A DNA stretch of 64,000 bases from Adhaeribacter arboris (GTDB taxonomy: Bacteria; Bacteroidota; Bacteroidia; Cytophagales; Hymenobacteraceae), in assembly GCF_003023845.1 (NCBI RefSeq), contig NZ_PYFT01000001.1:2356001-2420000 (forward strand), written 5' to 3'. Positions within the stretch are counted from its first letter, which is position 1; the number at the start of each line of letters is the position of its first letter. A program made the translations under genes and the position numbers. The notes under the pieces are model-generated. The model had not been told where the DNA came from, made no database searches, and worked only from the letters and a program-made list of their open reading frames with translations. Below, piece after piece: positions 1-9,486 of the stretch.

Positions 1-1
1 C

Positions 2-166
2 ACCGGCAAAGCTTTAGCCGTACTTACCGCGCACGGTTTACGCGAAAAAGCCAAAAAATCATTCCTGTATGCCTCGGCTTACGAAATGACACCGAATAAA
101 TTGCTGGCCCCCGTACCGGAAGAACAAATATTGGTCAATCAACTAGCGCAAAACCCGGGTTACTAA
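2..166 (+). CDS. SusD/RagB-like protein, C-terminal fragment
   Basis: The open frame enters from the left edge and gives 54 residues ending in TAA. The tail (…NKLLAPVPEEQILVNQ… ending QNPGY) has the form typical of SusD/RagB outer-membrane glycan-binding lipoproteins, which end in a 'P(I/V)P..E…NP.L.QNPGY' segment. In the family, SusD caps the SusC TonB-dependent transporter and captures oligosaccharides at the cell surface. The two sulfatases directly downstream fit a polysaccharide utilisation locus for a sulfated glycan. Only the tail is visible, so the family call rests on the terminal motif and context. Confidence 0.7.
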   Translation, partial: TGKALAVLTAHGLREKAKKSFLYASAYEMTPNKLLAPVPEEQILVNQLAQNPGY

Positions 167-199
167 GCCGGAATTTTAAATTTTTAAAAAATTAGCACG

Positions 200-1663
200 A
201 TGAAACAGTTCGCGATTTTATTGATTGTGGCGGGGCTATTTAGTTTTACCCTGACTTCTTCATTAAAAACCGGTGCCCCGCCACCTGCCCGCAAGCCCAA
301 TATTGTTTTTATTGTGGTAGATCAATGGCGGGCGCAGGCTACGGGTTATACCGGCGATAAAAATGTACAAACACCTAATTTAGATAAGCTGGCCAGCCAA
401 AGCCTTAATCTTAAAAATGCCGTATCCGGAATGCCGGTTTGTACACCTTACCGGGCTTCGTTATTAACGGGCCAATACCCTTTAACTACCGGCGTTTTTA
501 TGAACGATGTAATGCTGGATACGACCAAAACCACTCTGGCCAAAGTTTTTAAAAAAGAAGGCTACCAAACAGGCTTTATTGGAAAATGGCACATCGACGG
601 GCACGGCCGCACCAGTTACATTCCGGAAAACCGCCGCCAGGGCTTTAATTACTGGAAAGCGCTGGAATGTACCCATAACTACAATCAATCACCTTATTAT
701 GCCGGTAATTCCGATAAGAAGCTGTTCTGGGAAGGTTATGATGCTATTGCGCAAACTACCGATGCTATTCAGTTTATAAAGGAGCAAGCCCAAAAACCAA
801 ATCCGTTTATGCTGTTTCTTTCCATTGGTCCGCCGCACGATCCGTACCAGACCGCCCCGGAAAACTACAAAAAGCTGTACGCCGATAAAGAAATTAAAAT
901 AAACCCGAATGTGCCGCAGGAGTTTCGCGAAAAAGCTACCAAAGACTTAAAAGGCTATTACGCCCACGTTACCGCCATTGATGATTGCATGGGCCAAGTA
1001 TGGGAAACCTTAAAACAAACCGGCATTGAGAAAAATACGATTCTGGTGTTTACCGCCGACCACGGTGATTTGCTGGGTGCGCACGGTTCCTGGAATAAAC
1101 AACAACCCTACGAAGAAAGCATCCGGGTACCCTTCCTGGTTCATTATCCGGCTGTTTTCGGCAATACCCAAAAAACATCTCCTATTCTGATTAACACGCC
1201 CGATATTATGCCTACTTTACTCAGTCTGACCAATACCAAAATTCCGGCTTCGGTAGAAGGAGTAGATTTTTCGGGCGTTTTAAAGGGTACTGCCAAAGAT
1301 AAAGTAACGCATACGGTAATCTCATGTGTGCAGCCTTTCGGGCAATGGAACCGCTCGAAAGGCGGGCGCGAATACCGTGGCCTGGTAACCACCCAGTACA
1401 CTTACGCGCGCGACCTGAAAGGTCCTTGGCTGTTATTCGATAATACGAAAGATCCGTTCCAGCAAAATAATCTGGTAGGCCAGCCGGCTTTTGCCGAAAC
1501 GCAGCAAAAACTGGATAACTTACTCTCAGCTACTCTAAAACAGCGCAAAGATGATTTTAAGCCCGGTATGGAGTACGTAAAACAATGGAATTACGTGGTA
1601 GACGAAACCGAAACGGTACCTTATAACAAAATCAACTTCGAAGGAAAACCGATTCTCGAATAA
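200..1663 (+). CDS. Sulfatase, secreted (formylglycine type)
   Basis: 487 residues with an N-terminal signal sequence (residues 1-20) and the alkaline-phosphatase-fold sulfatase start KPNIVFIVVDQWR, where D41 is an expected metal ligand. The nucleophile motif is C81-T-P-Y-R followed by ASLLTG, matching C-x-P-x-R, in which the cysteine is converted to formylglycine. Later features include GKWH near residue 128 and FTADHGDLLGAHG, which supplies metal ligands. It would hydrolyse sulfate esters on a glycan in the periplasm. The gene begins 33 bp after the SusD-like stop and ends 11 bp before a second sulfatase, so the three are probably co-transcribed. The substrate cannot be told from the sequence. 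Confidence 0.93.
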   Translation: MKQFAILLIVAGLFSFTLTSSLKTGAPPPARKPNIVFIVVDQWRAQATGYTGDKNVQTPNLDKLASQSLNLKNAVSGMPVCTPYRASLLTGQYPLTTGVFMNDVMLDTTKTTLAKVFKKEGYQTGFIGKWHIDGHGRTSYIPENRRQGFNYWKALECTHNYNQSPYYAGNSDKKLFWEGYDAIAQTTDAIQFIKEQAQKPNPFMLFLSIGPPHDPYQTAPENYKKLYADKEIKINPNVPQEFREKATKDLKGYYAHVTAIDDCMGQVWETLKQTGIEKNTILVFTADHGDLLGAHGSWNKQQPYEESIRVPFLVHYPAVFGNTQKTSPILINTPDIMPTLLSLTNTKIPASVEGVDFSGVLKGTAKDKVTHTVISCVQPFGQWNRSKGGREYRGLVTTQYTYARDLKGPWLLFDNTKDPFQQNNLVGQPAFAETQQKLDNLLSATLKQRKDDFKPGMEYVKQWNYVVDETETVPYNKINFEGKPILE

Positions 1664-1674
1664 ATGCTGGATGA

Positions 1675-3066
1675 ATGAAAAATTTTAAAAATTTTGCGGC
1701 TTTAGGAGTTCTTTACTTGCTGTTCGCGGGTGTTTTTTACTCGTTTCGGCAAAAAGAAACGAAAAAGCCTAATATTATTGTGGTGGTAACCGACGATCAC
1801 CGCTGGGATGCCTTGGGCACCATGGGCAACAAAATAATCCAAACTCCTCACCTGGACAAACTGGCGCGGAAAGGTTTATTATTTAAAAATGCGTACGTTA
1901 CCACGGCTATTTGCATGGTAAGCCGGGCCAGTATGCTCAGCGGGCAGTACTTATCGCGGCATAAAATCAACGAATTCACCACCGATTTCAGTAAAGAAGC
2001 CGTGGAGCAAACTTATCCTATTTTACTCAAAAAAGCAGGGTACAAAATTGGCTTTATCAACAAATACGGGGTGGGGCAGAAAAATCAACCGACAGATTAC
2101 TTCGATTATTGGACCTGCACCCCCAAACTGCAACCCGACTACGAAATGCACGACGAAGCGGGTAACTTTATTCATAACACCGATCAAACTGACCGTGACA
2201 TTCAGGATTTTTTAAATAAGTTTGGGCAAAAAGAGCCTTTTTGTTTATCGGTGGGCTTTAAAGCGCCGCATGAGCAAGACGGCGATCCGCCGCGGTTTAT
2301 TGTGCAGGAAAAATTTAAAAATTTATACCAAAATGTAACCATCCCCACTCCCGAAACCGCCGACCCCAAGTATTGGAACAGCTTTCCGGCGTTTTTTAAG
2401 AACGATAAAAACATTGCCCGCGTCCGCTGGAAGCCTTTATTTTCTACTCCAGAGTTAGCCCAGGAAACCACCAAAAATTACTACCGTTTAATTACCGGCG
2501 TCGACGAAGTAATCGGCAATATGGTAGCCAAACTGGAAAAACTGGGCATTGCCGATAATACCGTTATTATTTTCATCGGCGACAACGGCTTTTATTTAGG
2601 CGAACACGGCCTGAAAGGCAAATGGTTTGGCCACGAAGAATCTATCCGGGTGCCTTTAATCATTTACGATCCCCGGCAGCTCAACTCATTAAAAGGCAAA
2701 GCTATAAATGAAATAGCCTTAAATATTGATATTGCTCCCACTATTTTAAAGTTAGCGAACCAGCCCATTCCTGCTCAGATGCAAGGTCTGGATTTACTGG
2801 CCGTAGCCGCGCATAAACCGGGAACCTCCCGGCCAAATTTCTTTTACGAGCATACTTTTATGGGCAGTCCGCGTTTGCCGAAAGTAGAAGGGGTAGTGAG
2901 CCGGGAAATGAAGTACATGAATTTTATCGAACACGGGTACGAAGAATTGTACGATTTAAAAAAAGACCCGCAGGAAAAGCAAAATCTGGCTGCTAATCCT
3001 ACCTATCAAGCCCAATTGCAAAAGTTACGCTTACGTTACCAGCAATTAAAACAAGAGGTGCAGTAA
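1675..3066 (+). CDS. Sulfatase with variant C-x-V-x-R active site
   Basis: 463 residues with an N-terminal hydrophobic segment (about 8-23) and the sulfatase core KPNIIVVVTDDHRWD. The nucleophile motif is C80-M-V-S-R followed by ASMLSGQY: valine stands where the C-x-(P/A)-x-R consensus has proline or alanine. The C-terminal metal region IFIGDNGFYLGEHGLKGK is intact, and length is normal for the family. It resembles iduronate-2-sulfatase/choline-sulfatase-type subfamilies of glycan loci. It starts 11 bp after the first sulfatase and is probably in the same operon. The two are diverged rather than recent duplicates, which suggests different sulfate positions on one glycan. Confidence 0.9.
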   Translation: MKNFKNFAALGVLYLLFAGVFYSFRQKETKKPNIIVVVTDDHRWDALGTMGNKIIQTPHLDKLARKGLLFKNAYVTTAICMVSRASMLSGQYLSRHKINEFTTDFSKEAVEQTYPILLKKAGYKIGFINKYGVGQKNQPTDYFDYWTCTPKLQPDYEMHDEAGNFIHNTDQTDRDIQDFLNKFGQKEPFCLSVGFKAPHEQDGDPPRFIVQEKFKNLYQNVTIPTPETADPKYWNSFPAFFKNDKNIARVRWKPLFSTPELAQETTKNYYRLITGVDEVIGNMVAKLEKLGIADNTVIIFIGDNGFYLGEHGLKGKWFGHEESIRVPLIIYDPRQLNSLKGKAINEIALNIDIAPTILKLANQPIPAQMQGLDLLAVAAHKPGTSRPNFFYEHTFMGSPRLPKVEGVVSREMKYMNFIEHGYEELYDLKKDPQEKQNLAANPTYQAQLQKLRLRYQQLKQEVQ

Positions 3067-3494
3067 GTACAACATAATTTTGTATTTAAATTTACCTGTC
3101 TTTTCATTAATGGATTTCCACTGAGCCCTTTTAAGGTTCAGAATAACAGTGCTGATGTATTTGAGCCGTACCCTGTTTGCCTCCCTAGCTAAACGGGTGG
3201 CAATTGCTCGTAGCTACTGCCTTGCTTGTACTTCCTGATTATTTCAATTCAAAATAAGGTATAGGCTTACAGATTCGTAAATCATACGTATCTAACATAT
3301 AATCCATACTACTTTCCAAAAGATTTACTCGTGAGCTTTCTTAACCTCTGGTAGCCTGATACTTGCATCCGTTTACCTCTTAGTAAATTAAGGCATTTAG
3401 GCGATGGTAGAGCAACTTTTTCTACTTGCTTCCTTATAAGTAATTATCTATCAAAGGCTAGTAAAATAGCCTCGATTATTTTTAGCAATTACGG
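3067..3494. other. Intergenic stretch, no gene seen
   Basis: About 430 bp between the sulfatase and the glycosyltransferase. All frames are broken by stops and I see no RNA gene or clear terminator hairpin. It probably contains the promoter of the downstream gene, but no element stands out enough to mark. Confidence 0.5.
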
Positions 3495-4193
3495 ATGATA
3501 AGTGTCATAATACCTACTTACAACGAAAGCGAGCACATTGTAAATACCATTCAAGCTTTATATAAAAAAGGAGCCGTTAGTGCTATTTCGGAGGTACTAG
3601 TAGTGGATGGAGGCAGTACGGATAACACCGTACAAAAGGCCGCTGCCACTGGAGCAATCGTAATTATTAGTAAGAAAAAAGGCCGGGCGGTACAGTTAAA
3701 CTATGCCGCTGCTCAGGCAAAAGGATCTATTCTGTACTTCCTGCATGCCGATACCATTCCTCCGGCGGGATTTACCAGCGATATTATTCAATCCGTTCAA
3801 GCGGGGTATAACAGCGGCTGCTTTCTCTTGAGTTTTGATAGGAACCATTGGTTTTTAAAAGCTAATTGCTGGTTTACCCGGTTCCCGGCAGTTTTTTTCC
3901 GTTTTGGCGATCAAAGCTTGTATGTAACCAAAAAAGATTTTGAAAAAGTAGGGGGTTATAATGAAGCCCATCGCGTTTTAGAAGACCAGGAAATTATTAA
4001 ACGTTTAAAAAAAATCAGCCGATTTACTATCATCAAAAAGCCAGTTCTAACTTCTGCCCGTAAATATGTAAACAATGGTATTTATAAAACCCAGGGTATT
4101 TTTTTTCTGATTTATGGCCTATACTGCCTCGGATTTTCGCAGAACAGGTTAGTCAGTACCTACAAGAAATTGATTTTAGAAGACAAAATGTAG
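3495..4193 (+). CDS. Family 2 glycosyltransferase (TIGR04283-like)
   Basis: 232 residues opening with MISVIIPTYNE, the start of a GT-A nucleotide-sugar-binding fold, followed by VVDGGSTDNT and the metal-binding region FLHADTIPP (an HAD in place of the usual DxD). The GGYNEAHRVLEDQE segment holds the acidic catalytic-base region (ED). The length and the HADT motif match the small TIGR04283 group of GT2 enzymes. A hydrophobic stretch near residues 195-210 may associate with the membrane. The gene stops 16 bp before the next one, so they are likely co-transcribed. Acceptor and donor sugar are unknown. Confidence 0.85.
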   Translation: MISVIIPTYNESEHIVNTIQALYKKGAVSAISEVLVVDGGSTDNTVQKAAATGAIVIISKKKGRAVQLNYAAAQAKGSILYFLHADTIPPAGFTSDIIQSVQAGYNSGCFLLSFDRNHWFLKANCWFTRFPAVFFRFGDQSLYVTKKDFEKVGGYNEAHRVLEDQEIIKRLKKISRFTIIKKPVLTSARKYVNNGIYKTQGIFFLIYGLYCLGFSQNRLVSTYKKLILEDKM

Positions 4194-4209
4194 CTCCTTA
4201 TCTACTCTT

Positions 4210-5280
4210 ATGAAGCCTAACGATGAAAATGCCAAACTGCCGGTTGCAGAAAGACCCTTTCGGATATTGATTATTTCGGGCTCGGACCGGAGACAGTATA
4301 ATTGTCCGGGGGTAAATAGCAAATCCAGAACCTTAATGCTGCAAATGGCAGAAATGCTGCCCCCGGAATGGGAAGTGGATTACGAAGATTTAGGTAATGT
4401 TTATGGCCGCGCCCGGATTCAAAGCTGCAACGCGTGCGCCTCTACTTCTATGGCGCTGTGCGTATGGCCGTGCAACTGCTACGAGAAAAACAGCTCTTCC
4501 GAACCCGATTTACTCTGGGACCTGGATATGTACGCGCGCCTGGATATGGCCGATGCCTGGGCCATTATTGGTCCGATAAACTGGTACGGCCCGACCAGTA
4601 ATTTAAAATTAATGTTCGACCGGCTGGTTTGCATGAACGGCGGCAATCCCGATGAAAATTCCATTGACCACAAAGACCCGGAAAAAGCCATGGCCCTGGA
4701 GCACCAGGAAAAATGGCAGCACATGAGCCAAAACCACCTGGAGGGCCGAACCGCCGCTTTTTTCTGTTACGGCGACGAAGGCGCCGATGAAATGGACGAA
4801 ACCGGCCGGCCTAAAATCCTGCGCCACAAACATTATTTTAACCCGGAGAATGAGCCTTTTACGCGCGAGCGCGAGGCGTATGCCCCATTAGTCTGGCAGT
4901 GCCGGTACGGCGGCGTGGAAGTACCGGATAATTTGTGGGTTCATGGCACCACTGGCAAAGGCCGGAAATACAGCGACAACCAGGCCGAACACATGATTCA
5001 GGAAACTGAATTTATGGCTACCTTTAACCAGTGGGTGCAAGACTTTACCGCTTTTGTAGCCCAAAAAGGCAAAGTACCTCCCAATCAATACCGGGCTTAT
5101 GGCTATAAAAGACCTCAGAATGTACTTAAAGAACTAAAAACAGGTATTCGCTCCTGGAAATTACGCTTCGGATTAGCGCCGGAAGATTCTTCTAACCAGG
5201 CCCAAAAAGACCTGGGTCTAAATAACGATACTACCTTAACCCCTCAAAAAAGCGAAGGAGAAAAATTAAGGAATAAATAA
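4210..5280 (+). CDS. NAD(P)H-dependent flavin reductase / flavodoxin-fold protein
   Basis: 356 residues. The N-terminal part (from FRILIISGSDRR, with NSKSR at 36-40) follows the NADPH-dependent FMN reductase/flavodoxin fold, whose first loop binds the FMN phosphate. GPINWYGPTSNLKLMFDR near 125-145 matches the second flavin loop. An insertion rich in cysteine (C73, C76, C84, C88, C90) lies between them and could bind metal. The C-terminal third (after about residue 290) is charged and of low complexity. It is probably a cytoplasmic oxidoreductase; the substrate is unknown. It follows the glycosyltransferase closely and is followed by a strong terminator shared with the opposing tRNA gene. Confidence 0.7.
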   Translation: MKPNDENAKLPVAERPFRILIISGSDRRQYNCPGVNSKSRTLMLQMAEMLPPEWEVDYEDLGNVYGRARIQSCNACASTSMALCVWPCNCYEKNSSSEPDLLWDLDMYARLDMADAWAIIGPINWYGPTSNLKLMFDRLVCMNGGNPDENSIDHKDPEKAMALEHQEKWQHMSQNHLEGRTAAFFCYGDEGADEMDETGRPKILRHKHYFNPENEPFTREREAYAPLVWQCRYGGVEVPDNLWVHGTTGKGRKYSDNQAEHMIQETEFMATFNQWVQDFTAFVAQKGKVPPNQYRAYGYKRPQNVLKELKTGIRSWKLRFGLAPEDSSNQAQKDLGLNNDTTLTPQKSEGEKLRNK

Positions 5281-5344
5281 AATAGTTTTAAAATCGAGTA
5301 GCCTACTCGCTTACTTGTTGTTGTATAAAGAACAATTCGGTGAA

Positions 5345-5401
5345 CTATAAAAACAAAAAAGCCGGTAAATTTTATATTTACCGGCTTTTTTGTTTTTATA
5401 G
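5345..5401. terminator. Bidirectional terminator, perfect 25-bp stem
   Basis: Arms 5345-5369 and 5377-5401 are perfectly complementary over 25 bp around a 7-nt loop. The core GCCGGTAAA / TTTACCGGC is flanked by A-rich and T-rich tracts, so the stem gives a GC core followed by a U tract on either strand. It lies between the end of the + strand flavoprotein gene and the 3' end of the minus-strand tRNA-Ser, so it can stop transcription from both sides. Confidence 0.92.
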
Positions 5402-5410
5402 TAGCTTTTG

Positions 5411-5495
5411 CAGAGAGAGAGGGATTCGAACCCCCGGACCTGTTACAGTCAACGGTTTTCAAGACCGCCGCAATCGACCACTCTGCCATCTCTCT
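5411..5495 (-). tRNA. tRNA-Ser (anticodon UGA)
   Basis: An 85-nt cloverleaf on the minus strand. The acceptor stem AGAGAGA/TCTCTCT pairs fully and the discriminator is G. The anticodon stem-loop GCGGT-CTTGAAA-ACCGT carries anticodon TGA. The long variable arm expected of class II serine tRNAs is present, and the T arm has the TTCGAAT loop. CCA is not encoded. It reads UCA and, by wobble, other UCN serine codons. Confidence 0.97.
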
Positions 5496-5752
5496 TTAGT
5501 GGTACAAAAGTATACTTTTACTCGAAAACCACAAAAAAATTAGTAAAATTTGTTTTCACCAATGCTGTAACGCGTTTATTCTGAAAGAGTTTATTTTTAG
5601 AAAGCTCTTTTAAAGAAAAAATTATGGAGGCATTCCGTATCCGTTAGAGTTTCATTCTCTTTTCGGAAAAATACAGAGCCGGAAGATCTTTGATTACATC
5701 ATAAAATGAAAAAATTCTTCAAATTTAGAGTAAAATTTTGGACGCTGTTCGA

Positions 5753-6316
5753 ATGAGTATACTTACCCGGGTTAAACTTTTTTGGTTGATTTTCTTTCTT
5801 TTACCGGTTAACTTAATTGCCCAATTTTTACCCCGGGATATAACATCCGGCAAATTCTATTATTCCGAAGAAGTGCTGGTAAAAGATGGCCCGCAGCAGG
5901 ATTTATACCATCGGGCAAAATCCTGGTTTGCCTCTCTTGGTCAAAATAAAAAAACTTTGCGGCAGGATGATAGCGTTAACGGAATGGTAATAGGAGATAT
6001 TCGTTCTATCATTTCCGTTTTTGACGGCCACCAAAATCAGAAATTTAAATTAGGGTACACGGTACACGTACAATTAACCGATGACCGTTACTGGCTAAGT
6101 TTAACCGATTTTCAGTTACAAAATTTATCTTTATTAAAAGAATCCGGCTCAGCTAAAGAGACACCAATAAACAATCAACCCCTGGAAGCCTGGCTAAAAC
6201 CCCAAAGTCAGGTAAATTTAAAAGACAAAGAGCCAATTTATATGAAAGGGTTAGAGAATGCGGTTTATAAAAGTATATTTACTCAATTAAAAGATTTAAA
6301 AGCGCATATGCTTTAG
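5753..6316 (+). CDS. Secreted DUF4468-like protein
   Basis: 187 residues from the ATG at 5753, which gives a good signal peptide (MSILTRVKLFWLIFFLLPVN…AQ). An in-frame TTG 15 bp upstream is a less likely start. The mature part (KFYYSEEVLVKDGPQQDLYHRAKSWF…) resembles the DUF4468 (TBP-like fold) domain that is common in Bacteroidota exported proteins, with the typical Y.RAK.W segment. Function is unknown; it is probably periplasmic. It stands alone, with more than 140 bp on each side. Confidence 0.65.
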   Translation: MSILTRVKLFWLIFFLLPVNLIAQFLPRDITSGKFYYSEEVLVKDGPQQDLYHRAKSWFASLGQNKKTLRQDDSVNGMVIGDIRSIISVFDGHQNQKFKLGYTVHVQLTDDRYWLSLTDFQLQNLSLLKESGSAKETPINNQPLEAWLKPQSQVNLKDKEPIYMKGLENAVYKSIFTQLKDLKAHML

Positions 6317-6463
6317 TTTGAAATAGTTGTATTTTATTCGCCAACAGAATAGGCACTTAAAATTAGGTCCGTAACATACATGATAGTTCTTGTGCCTAAC
6401 CACGGAGTTCAACCCAATACCTGATAAAAGTCTAATTATAATCGAAAATTTAAACGCGACACT

Positions 6464-7627
6464 ATGTTAATCTTTTTCGTTTTAGTAGAATTTTTGATCA
6501 AAGGATTCGTTTATTCCGCTCCGGCGCCTCGTTTTGAAGAGCAAACCTTAGATAAAAACCTTAGTATTGGCTACGGACTGGCCATTGGCGATGTGGATGG
6601 CGACCAAAAACCGGATATATTACTGGCCGACCAAAAGCAATTTGTCTGGTACCGCAACGGCGACTGGAAGCGTTTTGTGCTGGCCGAAAATTTAACCGAG
6701 CGCGATAATGTGTGCATTGCCGCCCGTGACCTGAACAAGGACGGCAAAGTAGAAATAGCTGTTGGCGCCCAATGGAACCCCGGTGAAACTTCAGATACTA
6801 TTCAATCCGGCGCCGTTTTCTATTTAATCCGGCCCCAAGATCCTACCCAAAAATGGGAAGCCGTACGTTTACCCCACGAACCCACCGTACACCGGATGCG
6901 CTGGGTAAAAGCTGCTAATGGGGCTGCGTACTTGGTGGTAGTTCCGTTGCATGGCCGTGGTAATAAAAACGGCGAGGGCAAAGGCGTAAAAATTCAGGCC
7001 TACCAGCTGCCAACCAATCCGCGCCAAACCTGGCCAATTTTTATAGTTGATGATAATTTGCACTTAACTCATAACCTGGAGGTGGCCGAAACGAAAAACG
7101 CTTCCCGTACCGACCTGTATGTGGCCAGTAAAGAAGGAATTCGCTTACTTACCGGCCTCAATCCCCAACAAGCTACAAGCCAAACTGTAAAAATAACGGG
7201 GGTAGAGCAAGCCGCGGGGGAAGTGCGCTTAGGCAAAGGCAAGGGCAATCAAAAATTTCTGGCTACTATAGAACCCATGCACGGCACCACGCTCGCGGTA
7301 CATTTACTGGGTAACACTCCTACCCGGCAGGTGTTAGATGAAAATTTAAAAGAAGGTCATGCCTTGGCTACCGCCGATGTATTAGGTTTAGGCTACGACC
7401 AGGTAGTAGCCGGCTGGCGAATTCCGAACGCAGAAAACAACGTAGGCGTTAAACTTTACGTGCCCGGTAATCAACCAAGTAAACCCTGGCAGTCCTTTTG
7501 GATTGATGAAAACGGCATGGCCACGGAAGACCTCCAGGTACATGATTTAAATGCCGATGGCAAACCGGATATCATTGCGGCGGGTCGGGCAACTAAAAAT
7601 TTAAAAATTTACTGGAACAAGTCTTAA
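6464..7627 (+). CDS. FG-GAP/VCBS repeat protein
   Basis: 387 residues with an N-terminal hydrophobic segment (signal peptide or anchor, 1-18). Repeats of the form DVDGDQKPDILLAD, DLNKDGKVEIAVGA and DLNADGKPDIIAAGR are Ca2+-binding FG-GAP/VCBS blades with DxDxDG-type loops, and the overall length suits a beta-propeller. Such proteins are secreted and often associated with carbohydrate use or adhesion in Bacteroidota. The protein has no attached catalytic domain. It stands alone, so its role cannot be taken further. Confidence 0.82.
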   Translation: MLIFFVLVEFLIKGFVYSAPAPRFEEQTLDKNLSIGYGLAIGDVDGDQKPDILLADQKQFVWYRNGDWKRFVLAENLTERDNVCIAARDLNKDGKVEIAVGAQWNPGETSDTIQSGAVFYLIRPQDPTQKWEAVRLPHEPTVHRMRWVKAANGAAYLVVVPLHGRGNKNGEGKGVKIQAYQLPTNPRQTWPIFIVDDNLHLTHNLEVAETKNASRTDLYVASKEGIRLLTGLNPQQATSQTVKITGVEQAAGEVRLGKGKGNQKFLATIEPMHGTTLAVHLLGNTPTRQVLDENLKEGHALATADVLGLGYDQVVAGWRIPNAENNVGVKLYVPGNQPSKPWQSFWIDENGMATEDLQVHDLNADGKPDIIAAGRATKNLKIYWNKS

Positions 7628-8178
7628 ACGGAAACTAACCATTCTTATGCTTTTAAAAGGCTATCCGGCTAAATCTTATTTTATCCGTGAATATTCCGCT
7701 TATGAAGAAAACCGTTCAACCTTCCCAAATTTCTTCGGGTTAGGCAATTTGCCAGTTGGGATTTCACTTAATTACCTTTAAAAGCAACTTTCGGATTGTC
7801 CGGCCAAAGAAAGGCCTGCCAAATGGTTAGACGTAAGCGAAACGTGCTCGCCCCAACTTTCGCCTTTGAAGTTATGACTTCCGGCCCATGTTTCTTAAAT
7901 ACCTGGTTAGGGTCAGTATTATTGCTTTTCGTACCAACTCAGAATATCCCCGGCGACTAATTCCCAACTTGGTTCTCCGTGAATGAGCAGGATGGATTTG
8001 GATAGGGCCATACTATTTTAGATTAAGTAAAATCGGAGTCTTATTACCCCGTAAAGATTAGAGGAAAGAAACGCGCCTAAGACGGAAGGAAGAGATACCT
8101 GGCGGGGAATTTACGTGAGCCCCAATCCTATATTTGCTCCGCATTATTCCTTCACTTGCCTTTTGTTTTCGCGGAAAG
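7628..8178. other. Intergenic stretch, possible faint remnant
   Basis: About 550 bp with no intact gene. On the minus strand near 7920-8020 there is a short open piece beginning MALSKSILLIHGEPSW, reminiscent of an alpha/beta-hydrolase start, but it soon meets several stops and no continuing frame is convincing. I treat it as non-coding. Confidence 0.4.
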
Positions 8179-8538
8179 CTATTCCCGGATAAAGCCGGCA
8201 TGGTAGGGTAAAATAGTAGCCCCTAAAGCTTTTACCGCCTCTTCGGCCTCTTTGGATAGGTTGCCGAATACTTCGAAACGGGTAATGGGAGCAATGGCCA
8301 GGAGTTCGGGTAGCATCGGCCCGACATTGGCAAAATGGGCGAGAACCGCCTCTGAATGTTGAAACCATTCCACTAAGTACGCCTTACTTTCCGCCTCATT
8401 CAAGTAAATTTGAAAAGCATTGGTATCGGGTTCCTGGCTTTGAATAGCTTCCAGGAAGGATTGCATCATTTTTCTGAACTCCTCTATTTTGCCCGGAGCA
8501 ATAGTAAGCTCGACGGTGTATTGCACTTGCTTGGTCAT
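8179..8538 (-). CDS. Antibiotic biosynthesis monooxygenase-like (ABM) protein
   Basis: 119 residues. The sequence VQYTVELTIAPGKIEEFRKMMQSFLEAIQSQEPDTNAFQIYL followed by EWFQHSEAVLAHF matches the dimeric alpha/beta-barrel ABM domain (YgiN/quinol monooxygenase type), with the usual W-x-S-x-E-A-x-x-x-H helix. The core fits residues 1-100; a short tail follows. In the family, members oxidise quinones or degrade small aromatics, often without a cofactor. Long non-coding stretches on both sides give no context for the substrate. Confidence 0.8.
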   Translation of the reverse strand: MTKQVQYTVELTIAPGKIEEFRKMMQSFLEAIQSQEPDTNAFQIYLNEAESKAYLVEWFQHSEAVLAHFANVGPMLPELLAIAPITRFEVFGNLSKEAEEAVKALGATILPYHAGFIRE

Positions 8539-9436
8539 ACCGGATTTTTGTGGGTGAACAATAAATTTGTCTTTTTGGGGGAATGCTACTATTTCATTAC
8601 TTGCCAGGATGGAATTAAAGGTGGCTGCACCTGGAGGGAAGGAGCCGCCCCATTCTTCTAGGGATACTCACATGTATTAAGGTTTGGCCGTCATTCCTTC
8701 TACTCCTCTCCCAATGCGGGCGCATGTTACTACTTACGGCTTAAATCTGCAATACTGATTTTTCAGTATTTTTAGCCTTAGATAATAGCAGCAGAATCCC
8801 TTTATTTCCGGTAATAGAAGCTAAACGTATTCTTAAAGAGCCTCCTTCAGGGGTATTTGGGCCTTCTTATCTGTTTACACGTATAAAAATGATGAGCGTT
8901 TTAAAGATGCGTTTAGATTCCTTTTCCATACGTTTACTTCTAAAACTATTTTAAGGGTTAACCGGTCAAAAAAAAGGAGAGTAGTTACACCTTCGGGTAC
9001 AGTTTTAAAGAAAGGAGAAGTTCTGTCGGCAGGTTTTAAAGCCAATCTACACCTTTCCTTATCCTGTTCTATTAATCTTACGCTTAACCGGACTTTTCCA
9101 CGATGGTATCTTAACTTTTAGTCTGGAGCTAGGTTTTGCTGAAATATTTCGGGAAGGTACTGGGAATAAGCTCATCCACCGCGCCGGTCTGAGTCCTCCA
9201 GGTGAATGTTGCCCTAAATAAAATTAAGGAAGCCCGGCATCAGACCACGAATAAATCAGATGCTTCCCCATTATATGCCGGATGAACCGAAAAGGTTCGA
9301 GAGAGAATAAAGTCTTCTACTGATAAGGTAAAAAATGGGTTGTAAAAAACTAACTCTACAGACTAATTGAAGCATTTTCTCGGATAACAATTGCTACGTT
9401 AGAAACTATTTCAGGCTTTTGTCCGATAAATAAATT
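8539..9436. other. Intergenic stretch, no gene seen
   Basis: About 900 bp between the ABM gene and the cassette-like region. It is stop-rich in all frames. I found no RNA gene, recognisable pseudogene or strong inverted repeat. Confidence 0.45.
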
Positions 9437-9486
9437 TTATAACGTACTGGCTTTGCGGCGTAGCTGCCGTATAGGTGTGGTTATCC
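9437..9486 (-). other. Candidate attC-like site F (weak)
   Basis: On the minus strand the order is GGATAAC, a 35-nt insert holding a CGGC-AGCTAC-GCCG hairpin, then GTTATAA. This has the AAC…GTT layout of integron attC sites. The Rpn pseudogene stop codon lies in the AAC core, as cassette genes often end inside their attC. The two ends are only partly complementary, and no matching GTTATCC start was found upstream, so this is the weakest of the set. Confidence 0.3.

Noticed and set aside
7920-8020. Minus-strand fragment beginning MALSKSILLIHGEPSW, like an alpha/beta hydrolase
   Set aside because: It is followed by several stops with no continuing homologous frame, so a chance match cannot be excluded.
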